34,728 bases of DNA from Patescibacteria group bacterium (lineage in GTDB: Bacteria; Patescibacteriota; Patescibacteriia; Buchananbacterales; UBA6539): NCBI GenBank assembly GCA_028688055.1, contig JAQTYZ010000007.1, forward strand, positions 1 to 34,728, given 5' to 3'. This document shows positions 23,377-30,892 of this stretch, in pieces. The position numbers and the translations under genes were made by a program. The notes under the pieces are model-generated. The model searched no databases and had not been told where the DNA came from. It was given only the letters and a program-made list of their open reading frames with translations. Each line of letters starts with the position of its first letter. Within the stretch, counting starts at the first letter, position 1.

Positions 23377-23931
23377 TTGAGAATCTCTCATAAAAGAAAT
23401 AAAAAAAGTTCGTTTTCGGAAAAACGCCATCGGACTAATCAATTTATTAGAACCGATCAGGTTCGCTTGATTGATGAGAATGGCGAAAATATTGGTGTTA
23501 TCAGCACCACCGCCGCCCTGGAAATGGCGCAGGAAAGAGGCTTAGATTTGATTGAAGTCAATCCCCTCGCCAACCCGCCAGTTGCTAAAATCGTTGATTA
23601 TAGTAAAATGCGTTATCAGGAAGAAAAGGAACGACGCAAAGAACGAGCGAAACAAAAAAAAGTGGAAATCAAAGGCATTCGCTTGTCACTGCGCATCAGC
23701 GAACACGATACCGAAGTCCGAGTTAATCAGGCGGCTAAATTTTTAAAACAAGATGATAAGGTTAAACTCGAAATGTTGTTGCGCGGACGCGAACGTCAGC
23801 ATACTGATTTAGCAAAAAATATCATTAACAAATTCGTTACAGCGGTTAATCAAATTGTTGAAGTAAATGTCGAACAACCGTTGAATATCCTTGGCGGCAA
23901 ATTATCAGTAATGATTGCAAAAAAAAATTAA
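23377..23931 (+). CDS. infC: translation initiation factor IF-3
   Basis: Prevents subunit joining and checks initiator tRNA pairing. 184 aa from a TTG start at 23377, giving (M)RISHKRNKK, which is the usual CPR IF-3 beginning. The track start at 23308 lies inside the tmRNA and is rejected. N-domain: NQFIRTDQVRLIDENGENIGV; linker LVKI-like PPVAKIVDYSKMRYQ; C-domain: KGIRLSLRISEHDTEVRVNQAAKFL. Rare start codons are common in infC, where IF-3 discriminates against its own initiation codon; autoregulation here is inferred. Followed by rpmI and rplT in the classical order. Confidence 0.95.
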   Translation: MRISHKRNKKSSFSEKRHRTNQFIRTDQVRLIDENGENIGVISTTAALEMAQERGLDLIEVNPLANPPVAKIVDYSKMRYQEEKERRKERAKQKKVEIKGIRLSLRISEHDTEVRVNQAAKFLKQDDKVKLEMLLRGRERQHTDLAKNIINKFVTAVNQIVEVNVEQPLNILGGKLSVMIAKKN

Positions 23932-23991
23932 TTTTAAGCAATCGGCAGCCAATCGCTGTTTTTTATTTTTAAGAAAAATATTTAAACGACT

Positions 23992-24195
23992 ATGAAATTA
24001 AAAACCCACAAAGCCACTGCCAAAAAGGTGAAATTCACCAAAGGCAAAAAGAAGCAAAAATTAATGACCAAGCACGCTGGTCAGGATCATTTTAACGCGC
24101 GCGAAACTGGTAATGCCACCAGACATAAAAGACGTGGTACTGAAGTCTCCAAGGCCGATGCGAGAAATATCAAGTTACTACTTCCCTATTCATAA
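23992..24195 (+). CDS. rpmI: 50S ribosomal protein L35
   Basis: 67 aa, very basic. MKLKTHKATAKKVKFT, then HFNARETGNATRHKRRGTEVSKADARNIK matches L35 (consensus K.KT...KRF..TG.GK...H..KS...R). Lies 60 nt after infC; the gap carries an imperfect hairpin GCAATCGG/CCAATCGC followed by T-rich sequence that might act as an attenuator. Part of infC-rpmI-rplT. Confidence 0.95.
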   Translation: MKLKTHKATAKKVKFTKGKKKQKLMTKHAGQDHFNARETGNATRHKRRGTEVSKADARNIKLLLPYS

Positions 24196-24221
24196 ATTAA
24201 ACTAATCTCTCACTAAGAAAT

Positions 24222-24569
24222 ATGCCAAGAGTAAAAAGAGGAACAACTCACGTTGCCAAGCGGAAAAAGCTAATGGCCAAAACTAAAGGTTATCGTTGGA
24301 GCCGCAAGAATCAGATTAAAGCGGCCTCAACCGCGGTTCACAAAGCCGGCGTCCACGCTTACCGTGATCGCAAAAAGAAAAAGCGCGTCAATCGCGGTTT
24401 GTGGCAAATTCAGATTAACGCGGCTTGCCGAGCCAATGGTTTAAGCTATTCCAAATTTATTAACTTGTTGAAGGTTAATAAAATTGAAGTGGATCGGAAA
24501 GTTTTAGCCAGTTTGGCTGGAACACAGCCGAAAGTTTTTACCCACATCGTCGAGCAAGTTAAAAAATAA
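24222..24569 (+). CDS. rplT: 50S ribosomal protein L20
   Basis: 115 aa. MPRVKRGTTHVAKRKKLMAKTKGY is the L20 signature, followed by QIQINAACRANGLSYSKFINLLK and the conserved DRKVLASLA. L20 binds 23S rRNA early in assembly and in many bacteria represses this operon. It lies 26 nt after rpmI. Followed by a stable hairpin and tRNA-Asp, with no terminator between, so the tRNA may be processed from the same transcript. Confidence 0.97.
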   Translation: MPRVKRGTTHVAKRKKLMAKTKGYRWSRKNQIKAASTAVHKAGVHAYRDRKKKKRVNRGLWQIQINAACRANGLSYSKFINLLKVNKIEVDRKVLASLAGTQPKVFTHIVEQVKK

Positions 24570-24574
24570 GTCAG

Positions 24575-24590
24575 CGGACCTTCGGGTCCG
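24575..24590 (+). other. UUCG-capped hairpin between rplT and tRNA-Asp
   Basis: CGGACC-TTCG-GGTCCG, 4 nt before the tRNA. There is no T run, so it is more likely a processing or stability element than a terminator. Confidence 0.7.
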
Positions 24591-24594
24591 TTAC

Positions 24595-24671
24595 GGGGGT
24601 GTAGCTCAGTTGGTTAGAGCGTCTGCCTGTCACGCAGAAGGTCGAGGGTTCGAGCCCCTTCACTCCCGCCA
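24595..24671 (+). tRNA. tRNA-Asp (GTC), CCA encoded
   Basis: 77 nt. Acceptor GGGGGTG/CACTCCC, anticodon arm TCTGC-CTGTCAC-GCAGA (GTC), discriminator G as expected for Asp, normal T loop TTCGAGC and D loop with TTGG. Confidence 0.95.
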
Positions 24672-24693
24672 TTAATACAAATTCCAGAACCTC

Positions 24694-24726
24694 AGCCACC
24701 TTAGACAGGTGGCTTTGTGATATAAT
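24694..24726 (+). promoter_or_regulatory. tRNA-Asp terminator hairpin running into the next promoter
   Basis: Stem AGCCACCT-tagac-AGGTGGCT, then TTTGTGA-TATAAT. The extended -10 (TGA-TATAAT, 24718-24726) ends 8 nt before the next ATG. A related stretch (ACCTCAGCCA...TTTGTGATAnAAT) precedes the GH3 gene. Confidence 0.6.
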
Positions 24727-24734
24727 AACCAGAT

Positions 24735-25817
24735 ATGACTAGCCTAAAACCAATCACCTTTCCGCAAGACCACCAAGCTCATGAGTCAATCATCGAATGG
24801 TGGTATTTTAATGGTCTACTGCGTGATAAAAACGGTCAGCAGTACAGCTTCATGGACTGCCTGTTTAAGGCAAATTTAAAAAAAGTTGGTATCCCCTTTC
24901 TGAATAAAATTAAGCCGGGAAAAATTTCATCATCTTCCCCATATATTTTCTTTGCCCATTCGGTGGTGTCTGACATTGCCAAACAAAAAAGCTACAAAGA
25001 AATCCAAAATTTTTCGGTGGCATCGCGCGATAGTTTTACTAAACCGCGGCTATTTGTGAATTACACCAACCCGATTCTGATCGTCAATTATGTAAATAAT
25101 GAAATTGCTGAAACCGAACCAAATTGTTTCCATTTAAAAACCGAAAATATTGATTTACAGCTTGCTTCGAAAAAACCCGCGCTATTTGAAGGCGGCCAGG
25201 GTCACATTACCGTTTGCGGGCGGCAAAGCTACTACTATTCACTGACTGATTTACAAGTGCACGGCACAATAATAGTCGACGGGCGGCGCGTTGAAGTTGA
25301 CGGGCGCGCCTGGATGGATCACCAATGGGCGGATGTGAAATACGCCAAAGACAAGTGGACGTGGTTTTCCTTGCAGCTCGATGATGGTACTGACATTATG
25401 TGCGTTGAATATGACGACGGCAAAACCAAAGATTATCTGGTTGATGTGCTTGATGCTTCCGGTACCAGCAGTCATTTCGAACGAATGGTTTTGACCTCCG
25501 GCTCAGAAACCTGGAACAGTTCCAAAACCAAAACCAAATTTCCGATGGCGTGGGAAATAGGTCTGCCCGATCTGACGGCTAAGTTAGCGGTCCGTTCCAT
25601 GACAACGGCTGACCAAGAAATGATTTTCGGCAGCATTAATTATTGGGAAGGGCCGATTGCGGTAAGTGGAACAATAAACGGTAAAAAGGTGAAAGGTTTT
25701 GGCTTTATGGAATTAGTTGGCTTCCCTTCTAATTACAATTACCTGCTTTTAACCGGTAAAGAATTTCATCGAAAATTTTGGAAACGGGTTGGTAAAACAA
25801 ACTCTTTAAAATCATAA
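24735..25817 (+). CDS. lipocalin-like CrtC/AttH-family protein (COG5621)
   Basis: 360 aa, double lipocalin-like beta-barrel family that includes AttH and the carotenoid 1,2-hydratase CrtC. N-terminal hallmark FPQDHQAHESIIEWWYFNG; second-half hallmark YYYSLTDLQVHGTI and VDGRAWMDHQW. There is no signal peptide, unlike many AttH proteins, which are secreted. No carotenoid gene is near, so a hydratase role is unsupported; a lipid or isoprenoid ligand is only inferred from the family. Leaderless by its -10 position. Followed by a terminator at 25923. Confidence 0.85.
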   Translation: MTSLKPITFPQDHQAHESIIEWWYFNGLLRDKNGQQYSFMDCLFKANLKKVGIPFLNKIKPGKISSSSPYIFFAHSVVSDIAKQKSYKEIQNFSVASRDSFTKPRLFVNYTNPILIVNYVNNEIAETEPNCFHLKTENIDLQLASKKPALFEGGQGHITVCGRQSYYYSLTDLQVHGTIIVDGRRVEVDGRAWMDHQWADVKYAKDKWTWFSLQLDDGTDIMCVEYDDGKTKDYLVDVLDASGTSSHFERMVLTSGSETWNSSKTKTKFPMAWEIGLPDLTAKLAVRSMTTADQEMIFGSINYWEGPIAVSGTINGKKVKGFGFMELVGFPSNYNYLLLTGKEFHRKFWKRVGKTNSLKS

Positions 25818-25922
25818 AAAAAATAAAAAAAATTACATTTATTGGTCTCATTGATTGCAATACTCTTATTATCAATTAGCGTATTGATACTTGAACTTAC
25901 TATTTTTACTACCAATAAAATC

Positions 25923-25950
25923 AACCGCCTCAGGTAAACCGGCGGTTTTT
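25923..25950 (+). terminator. terminator of the lipocalin gene
   Basis: AACCGCC...GGCGGTT with T5. The ~100 nt before it are AT-rich with no convincing gene. Confidence 0.75.
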
Positions 25951-25953
25951 GGT

Positions 25954-25987
25954 AAAAAAAGTCCCTCCCAGATTTTCCGGGAAGGAC
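25954..25987 (-). terminator. terminator of the ASCH/26008 operon
   Basis: GTCC(c)TCCC...GGGA(a)GGAC stem; on the minus strand followed by T7. Confidence 0.8.
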
Positions 25988-26007
25988 GAAGACGTCGACT
26001 TAGGCGG

Positions 26008-26766
26008 TTAAACCCTCGTCTTAGAGAACATACCATAGGAGAAAGGCCGCGCATTCTGCGACCCCGTTAAGTCTCGGAACAGATAGCCCAGCCCGGCTTT
26101 ACGCTTGCCGATAGTATCAGTGATCCGGGTTTCTATCGCTTCATACGCCGGACGGATCAACGTACTGGCTGCCGAAACCTCATCAAGGCGAACCAGTGCG
26201 TAGACATCATTCAGCAGTGAACTTAACTGCGGCTGCAACTTGTCGCAGAATACTTGCAATTCTGCAAGTCTCGGAATTACCGCTTCCACGCGTTCCGGCG
26301 TGGGATGGTAGACATGAACCTGGAAGCCGCTCCGGGTGATCAAAAACGGCAGGAACTTGAGGTTACTCAAAGCTCGGTAGTTCCGAAAATTCCGGAAAGT
26401 GAGACTCTCACCAAGTTGGAAATACCCCGACAGCAGATAAGCAACTTCCAACGGGACCCTGTCACCTCGCTTGAGAAATCCAATCTCCCATGGCAAGAGG
26501 AAGGAGACTGAAACATAGACTGCGGCGTTGCAGTCGTCACCGTACCAGATCGTTTTGACCCTCCATCCGTCCGGAAGAGCCAACTGCTTCGAGCCCTCCG
26601 TCACCATCTCAGCAATCTCCGGAAAATAACCCTCCAGAACATTGCGGTCACAGGGATCGGTCCGGGATTTCACATAGAGGGATCCAAAATTCATCCCCGA
26701 AAACCCACAGCACCAGCAGGCTTTATACACCGCCCGCTCGACGGGCAGTTTATCTACGTCAAGCAT
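26008..26766 (-). CDS. hypothetical protein (252 aa), partner of the ASCH gene
   Basis: Not recognised. Start chosen at MLDVDKLPVERAVYKACWCC, because AAAGGA lies 8 nt before this ATG; the track's GTG start lies upstream of that site. Soluble, mixed alpha/beta, no signal peptide. Cys-rich near the N-terminus (KACWCCGFSG). The middle, PWEIGFLKRGDRVPLEVAYLL, is the best-formed region, with FQVHVYHPTPERVEAVIPRL near residue 165. The C-terminus contains GKRKAGLGYLFRD, echoed by GRRVGLGYLIP in the 29744 protein. Lies 76 nt after the ASCH gene on the same strand, with one terminator behind, so probably one operon. By eye more G/C-rich than its neighbours. Confidence 0.65.
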   Translation of the reverse strand: MLDVDKLPVERAVYKACWCCGFSGMNFGSLYVKSRTDPCDRNVLEGYFPEIAEMVTEGSKQLALPDGWRVKTIWYGDDCNAAVYVSVSFLLPWEIGFLKRGDRVPLEVAYLLSGYFQLGESLTFRNFRNYRALSNLKFLPFLITRSGFQVHVYHPTPERVEAVIPRLAELQVFCDKLQPQLSSLLNDVYALVRLDEVSAASTLIRPAYEAIETRITDTIGKRKAGLGYLFRDLTGSQNARPFSYGMFSKTRV

Positions 26767-26842
26767 CGTTCTGTTCCTTTCCACTCCCTGTTAGGAAGCA
26801 AGATGTAATGGACAAAAACCTCTTTTGCCTTGCAAGGATCGG

Positions 26843-27199
26843 TTAGTCCCGAGGTGATTTTTCTCCTTTCTCTGTTGACATTGACTGAAGTTCAAACACC
26901 AAGACACCGAGTCTGGTGTCATCGCCTTTGAGAAAACTTCTCAAAGCCGCAAAAAGATCATCGCGGGTAGCACCCGGATAGATCCGCTGAGGCGCTTCAT
27001 TTGCCATCGCCTCCGCCAAGCTTCGATACTCGCGAATGGCCATAATTCGTCTTTGGCACTGACAATTAAAAATCACCACATCTCCGACGGCGACCTGACG
27101 AAAAACATCATGACCGAACCGAAGCTCCAAATCTTTGCTGCCATCCACAATGAACGGCAGCACAAAACTTTTTACATACCAGTAGTGTGTTGCCGACAT
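26843..27199 (-). CDS. ASCH-domain protein
   Basis: 118 aa. ASCH domains are PUA-like folds that bind RNA or nucleotides. The signature is visible: FIVDGSKDLELRF (G.K..E.R), VAVGDVVIFNC (vGD.v.f), and MAIREYRSLAEAMANE, where the family has its fe.l segment, then GATRDDLFAALRSF. The last ~15 residues are a charged tail. A strong Shine-Dalgarno sequence (AAGGAGGG) precedes the ATG. A TTGACA lies upstream with only a weak -10 (TAACCT) at 17 nt. Transcribed ahead of the unknown 26008 gene. The fold call is moderately firm; whether it is a regulator, RNA hydrolase or toxin-like protein cannot be decided. Confidence 0.7.
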   Translation of the reverse strand: MSATHYWYVKSFVLPFIVDGSKDLELRFGHDVFRQVAVGDVVIFNCQCQRRIMAIREYRSLAEAMANEAPQRIYPGATRDDLFAALRSFLKGDDTRLGVLVFELQSMSTEKGEKSPRD

Positions 27200-27312
27200 T
27201 TTTGGCCCTCCTTAATTACAGTATAAGAGGTTATCATTTATAAAATAAGATGTCAATCAAGATAACAACATTTTTTATAAAAATAAGCGTCACCTCAGCC
27301 AAAGCGGTTTTG

Positions 27313-27321
27313 TGATACAAT
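27313..27321 (+). promoter_or_regulatory. extended -10 box of the GH3 gene
   Basis: TGA-TACAAT within TTTTGTGATACAATG, the same layout as before the lipocalin and Nramp-like genes; 21 nt to the ATG, no Shine-Dalgarno sequence. Confidence 0.6.
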
Positions 27322-27342
27322 GATAATGATGTTCAATTTCCT

Positions 27343-29187
27343 ATGAAGCAATATTTGAAAAAAAAATTTACCGTCAAAGCGCTGATTTATCTGGGGATAG
27401 TAATGGGTCTAATAATCATTAGCTATGGCATATATTGGGCAAACACCCAAATTCAGCTAAAAAAATTACAGCAGACAGTGGCCGAATACAAAAATCAAAA
27501 TTGGCCATACTTAAATTCAACCCTGCCACTTGAGCAACGAGTTCAAGATTTACTGAGTCGAATGACCCAAGCCGAAAAAATTGGTCAACTGGCGTTGGTC
27601 GAAAAAAATAGCGTTCACAACTTAACCGATGTCATCACATACGGACTTGGCGGCATCTTAAGCGGTAGCGGTGCCAAGCCGGAACCAAACACGCCTGAGG
27701 CGTGGCTGTCGATGGTGACAGCCTTTGATACGGCCAGCCGCAACAGTCGACTCGGCATTCCGGTCTTGTATGGTGTTGATGCAAATCACGGTCACAGCAA
27801 CGTCCCCGGCGCTACGCTCTTTCCCCACTTCATCGGCTTAGGCGCAACCCATGATGCTGATTTAGTTTTCCGCGTCGCCCAGGCGACCGCCGCCGAAACG
27901 GCGGCGAGTGGGATTTTTTGGAATTTCTCGCCAATGCTTGATGTGGTCCAAGACCCACGCTGGGGCCGCACTTATGAATCGTTTGGTTCTAATACCAAGT
28001 CAGTTAGTCAGCTGGGTGAAGCCTACATCAAGGGTTTGCAAAATAGCTCAAGCACAAACATAACCGTTTTAGGGACGGTCAAACATTATCTGGGCGTTGG
28101 CGCGATGGTCTGGGGCAGTTCAACTAATAAAAACTTTTTCATTGATCAAGGTACAACAACAATTGATGAAATGACCCTGCGCACAGTTCACCTGCCACCA
28201 TTTCAAGCAGCAATCAATAGCGGCGCGATGAGTGTCATGGTTGGTCTAAATAGCTGGCAAGGTCAAAAAATGGCGGCGAGCCATTATCTAATAACCGACG
28301 TGTTAAAAAATGAATTAGCCTTCAAGGGTTTTGTCGTCAGCGATTGGTATGGCGTCTATGAAATTGACAGCAACAAATATCGCTCGACTATTACCGCTAT
28401 TAACGCCGGCGTTGATATGGTGATGCTGCCTTTTGACTATAAATCATTTATTACCGACGTTGGGTCAGCAATTCGCAATGATGATATCAGTCAAACGCGA
28501 CTTGATGACGCCGTTAGTCGAATTTTACGAGTTAAATTTAAACTTGGTTTATTTGATCATCCAATTAAACAAAATTTAAGTCAGGCGATAATTGGATCAA
28601 AAGCTCATCGCGATATTGCCCGCGAGGCGGTTCGTAAATCGTTGGTAATATTAAAAAATAATAACCACCTCCTACCGCTATCAAAAGAAGCCAACCGTAT
28701 TATTGTTGCCGGAGCCGTCGCCGATAATCTTGGCCGGCAGGCCGGCGGCTGGACGGTTGAATGGCAAGGCATTGACGGCAACTGGATTGACGGCACGACG
28801 ATTTTAAATGGTATTCGCCAAGCAGTATCACCAACCACCACCGTTGAGTATAGTCAAGCTGGTAATTTTGATCACGCCACCAGTCGGGCTGATATTGGCA
28901 TTGCGATCGTTGGTGAAAAACCGTATGCCGAAGGTTGGGGTGATAATCCCCATCCGGCCTTGACCGATGAAGACTTAACAACGATTCAAAACGTTAAGCA
29001 AGCCAGTAAAAAACTAGTGGTAATTATTGTGTCGGGTCGACCGCTGGACATTAAACCATACGCCCACGATTGGGACGCCGTCATTGCCGCCTGGCTACCA
29101 GGCAGTGAAGGTAATGGCGTTAGTGACGTGTTATTTGGCGATTACCCGTTTACCGGTAAATTGCCGATCGCTTGGAAAATCAAATAA
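27343..29187 (+). CDS. membrane-anchored GH3 beta-glycosidase
   Basis: 614 aa. An N-terminal uncleaved membrane helix (~14-32, LIYLGIVMGLIIISYGIYW) anchors a two-domain GH3 enzyme. The TIM-barrel domain starts at LPLEQRVQDLLSRMTQAEKIGQ; substrate-binding residues include VLYGVDANHGHSNV and TVKHYLG; the nucleophile is D334 in VVSDWYG. The second domain (KSLVILKNN, LPGSEGNGVSDVLFG) supplies the expected acid/base region, GEKPYAEGWGD. It resembles beta-glucosidases/glucan hydrolases (ExoP-like) rather than NagZ, since the NagZ KH(F/Y)PG motif is absent. Acts outside the membrane on oligosaccharides; the substrate is inferred. Monocistronic. Confidence 0.93.
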   Translation: MKQYLKKKFTVKALIYLGIVMGLIIISYGIYWANTQIQLKKLQQTVAEYKNQNWPYLNSTLPLEQRVQDLLSRMTQAEKIGQLALVEKNSVHNLTDVITYGLGGILSGSGAKPEPNTPEAWLSMVTAFDTASRNSRLGIPVLYGVDANHGHSNVPGATLFPHFIGLGATHDADLVFRVAQATAAETAASGIFWNFSPMLDVVQDPRWGRTYESFGSNTKSVSQLGEAYIKGLQNSSSTNITVLGTVKHYLGVGAMVWGSSTNKNFFIDQGTTTIDEMTLRTVHLPPFQAAINSGAMSVMVGLNSWQGQKMAASHYLITDVLKNELAFKGFVVSDWYGVYEIDSNKYRSTITAINAGVDMVMLPFDYKSFITDVGSAIRNDDISQTRLDDAVSRILRVKFKLGLFDHPIKQNLSQAIIGSKAHRDIAREAVRKSLVILKNNNHLLPLSKEANRIIVAGAVADNLGRQAGGWTVEWQGIDGNWIDGTTILNGIRQAVSPTTTVEYSQAGNFDHATSRADIGIAIVGEKPYAEGWGDNPHPALTDEDLTTIQNVKQASKKLVVIIVSGRPLDIKPYAHDWDAVIAAWLPGSEGNGVSDVLFGDYPFTGKLPIAWKIK

Positions 29188-29225
29188 AAGAATCACCATT
29201 CTCAGCTGTTTTGCTAAATAAAAAA

Positions 29226-29246
29226 GAAGAGCTGGTCAGGCTCTTC
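29226..29246. terminator. bidirectional terminator between GH3 and the 29274 gene
   Basis: GAAGAGC-tggtcag-GCTCTTC; T-rich on the minus side. The loop and inner stem match the terminator at 9329-9349. Confidence 0.75.
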
Positions 29247-29273
29247 GCATTTATTTATTACGACCGTTTTGGT

Positions 29274-29747
29274 TTACTCGCTCGGAGTTGCTGGCGGGAA
29301 CGGATTCCAGCCATCACGCACAAGCATCAAATAAACGTTTTTCCAGTTTGGACCGCTGAGATTTCTCATTGCGGCAACGCGCTCATAGGCGTCACCAATC
29401 TTAGTGGCCCATTGAAAAGCAGATTCAAGAAGCCGCGCGTAAGTAAGTTTCACGCCCACTTCCCGCGCGTGTTTCACAAGTATCTCGAGACCGTAGAGAT
29501 CGAACCGACTAAGAAACCCCATGAGCACACCAATCTCGGGGAGCATCTCTTGCTCACGAGCGAATGGCTCGGTCTCCAATTGCCACTGTAAATACGTTGC
29601 TCTGCGTAACGCTCCAGGATTAGCGCTTTTCGCATAGGGAATTACCAGCACTATCCAGAAGACTTCACGAAGCATCTCCTTGTCGAAAATCCCCAACTCC
29701 TTCAACTGGTCAACCAGGGACTGACGACGCTCGTCGTTGGCGCTCAT
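29274..29747 (-). CDS. hypothetical helical protein (157 aa)
   Basis: Not recognised. Soluble, largely helical: MSANDERRQSLVDQLKELG, then KEMLREVFWIVLVIPYAK, a middle region EIGVLMGFLSRFDLYGLEIL and a Pro-rich end (GWNPFPPATPSE). No signal peptide or metal motif. The ATG overlaps the TGA of the upstream gene (ATGA), so translation is coupled to the 29744 product and the two proteins probably work together. Own terminator at 29226-29246. Composition is richer in G/C than the flanking GH3 and Nramp-like genes by eye. Confidence 0.65.
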   Translation of the reverse strand: MSANDERRQSLVDQLKELGIFDKEMLREVFWIVLVIPYAKSANPGALRRATYLQWQLETEPFAREQEMLPEIGVLMGFLSRFDLYGLEILVKHAREVGVKLTYARLLESAFQWATKIGDAYERVAAMRNLSGPNWKNVYLMLVRDGWNPFPPATPSE

Positions 29748-30514
29748 AACTCAGTCCTTTCCGGTATTCCAACAGTTACGTGGTGAACCGGTAAACCAAG
29801 TTTAACCAAAGCCGCGACTAAAGCGTCCGTAAACACCGAAGGTTCGCTGTCAAATTTCGCCAAGGCTACTGCAACCTCTTCGATCGGGATGAGATAACCC
29901 AATCCCACCCTTCTGCCTTTGCAACCAGATAGCCTGGCATCGACCAGAAAATAGGGCGGCAGGCCTAGAAATTTATGGGTTAGAGTCTCGTCCAGCCTTG
30001 ATTCCCAGAACATAACCTGAACCAACAAGTGCTCGGATTTCGGTGAATGGTAGCAACCAAGGATAAACACCTGATCAAATAGCACGACTCGAAAATGGTC
30101 GGTGCCATATCCTACCATTCCACCAACCGTGACGGGTTTACTATGGATAGCAAAACTGTCAACAAACGGAGTTTCTCGAGCGCCTTCCGTCAAACGACAA
30201 GCGTAATAGCCACGCGTCTTGGTACGCTGCGGGTATTGTTTGTCTAGCAGCCATGACAAAACATCCATTTCTACTCTTGAACGATGACTGTTCTGAACAA
30301 CACAGCAGCTAACCTCCTCCTTCCAGAAGCTCTCGAGTCGGATCACGTCATTGCGAAGCAATTGACAGTAATTCGGCAAGAGCGCCATCAGCTTTCGGAT
30401 GTCACTGACACTTTGGGCTAGACCCAAAATCGTCAGATACACGGTCTCCAGACCGAATTTGTCAAGGAACGAAAAGTCTCGCTCCCATCTTCCACTTCCG
30501 GAAAACTCACTCAT
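29744..30514 (-). CDS. hypothetical protein (256 aa) behind a multi-hairpin leader
   Basis: Not recognised. Start set at MSEFSGSGRWERDF, because AAAGGA is 8 nt upstream; the track start (30625) lies within the structured leader. The N-terminal helical half is MALLPNYCQLLRNDVIRLE; the central mixed region has Cys residues (EEVSCCVVQNS), then SKPVTVGGMVGYGTDHFRVV; the C-terminus contains GCKGRRVGLGYLIP and a helical end. No membrane segment. Forms an ATGA-coupled pair with the 29274 gene. The roughly 290-nt leader with repeated ACGA-loop hairpins suggests post-transcriptional control of this pair. Confidence 0.65.
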   Translation of the reverse strand: MSEFSGSGRWERDFSFLDKFGLETVYLTILGLAQSVSDIRKLMALLPNYCQLLRNDVIRLESFWKEEVSCCVVQNSHRSRVEMDVLSWLLDKQYPQRTKTRGYYACRLTEGARETPFVDSFAIHSKPVTVGGMVGYGTDHFRVVLFDQVFILGCYHSPKSEHLLVQVMFWESRLDETLTHKFLGLPPYFLVDARLSGCKGRRVGLGYLIPIEEVAVALAKFDSEPSVFTDALVAALVKLGLPVHHVTVGIPERTEL

Positions 30515-30806
30515 TTGTTCCATCCTTTCCCAGTAATTGGGAGTTTGGCCCAAGCTTGAATCACCACAACTTTCTCGTGAAAGTGTCACACCGCTGGCCA
30601 AGCAGTATAACCGTGGCGCCCACAACGCTCGTGCGTCTCATCCGTGGGCGGAAATTCTAGGTCCATTGCTCGTGCAATGTTTTTGCCAAACAGTGGCAAA
30701 GACCCGCTTACCATGCCTCGGGCATGTCTCTTCTGGATGATTTGAAGAGAAAACCAACAACAATGATTTATTGCCAATTTTCTCGTAAAATCACCAAAAT
30801 ATTAGA
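30515..30806 (-). promoter_or_regulatory. structured 5' leader with repeated ACGA-loop hairpins
   Basis: Read on the minus strand, in order: ATTTT-ACGAG-AAAAT (30791-30777); CATGCC-CGA-GGCATG (30726-30712); TTTGCCA-ctgtt-TGGCAAA (30700-30682); CATTGC-ACGA-GCAATG (30679-30664); CGCCCAC...GTGGGCG (30650-30617) enclosing ACGC-ACGA-GCGT (30636-30625); ACTTTC-ACGA-GAAAGT (30584-30569); and TCCCA-attac-TGGGA (30544-30530), which ends next to the AAAGGA ribosome-binding site. All stems are perfect. ACGR tetraloop hairpins are the hallmark of guanidine-II (mini-ykkC) riboswitches, which normally have two. Whether this is a riboswitch, a protein-binding array or a processing region is open. Confidence 0.7.
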
Positions 30807-30812
30807 CTTCAT

Positions 30813-30841
30813 AATATACCAAATATTGCTATTTTTGTCAA
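30813..30841 (-). promoter_or_regulatory. promoter of the 29744/29274 operon
   Basis: Minus strand TTGACA (30841-30836), 17-nt spacer, TATATT (30818-30813), start expected near 30806. Confidence 0.75.
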
Positions 30842-30877
30842 TAACAACAACTAAGATGCATACATACGACAGTTTTG

Positions 30878-30886
30878 TGATAAAAT
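30878..30886 (+). promoter_or_regulatory. extended -10 box of the Nramp-like gene
   Basis: TGA-TAAAAT within TTTTGTGATAAAAT; 6 nt to the ATG, so leaderless. Confidence 0.6.
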
Positions 30887-30892
30887 AAATAA

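Noticed and set aside
25842-25937. 31-aa hydrophobic ORF with TTG start after the lipocalin gene
   Set aside because: AT-rich sequence ending inside the terminator hairpin; no promoter or SD, likely chance.
30515-30806. A standard guanidine-II (mini-ykkC) riboswitch
   Set aside because: The ACGA loops fit, but there are four rather than two, the stems are longer and the downstream genes are not known guanidine exporters or carboxylases. Reported only as a relative or analogue.
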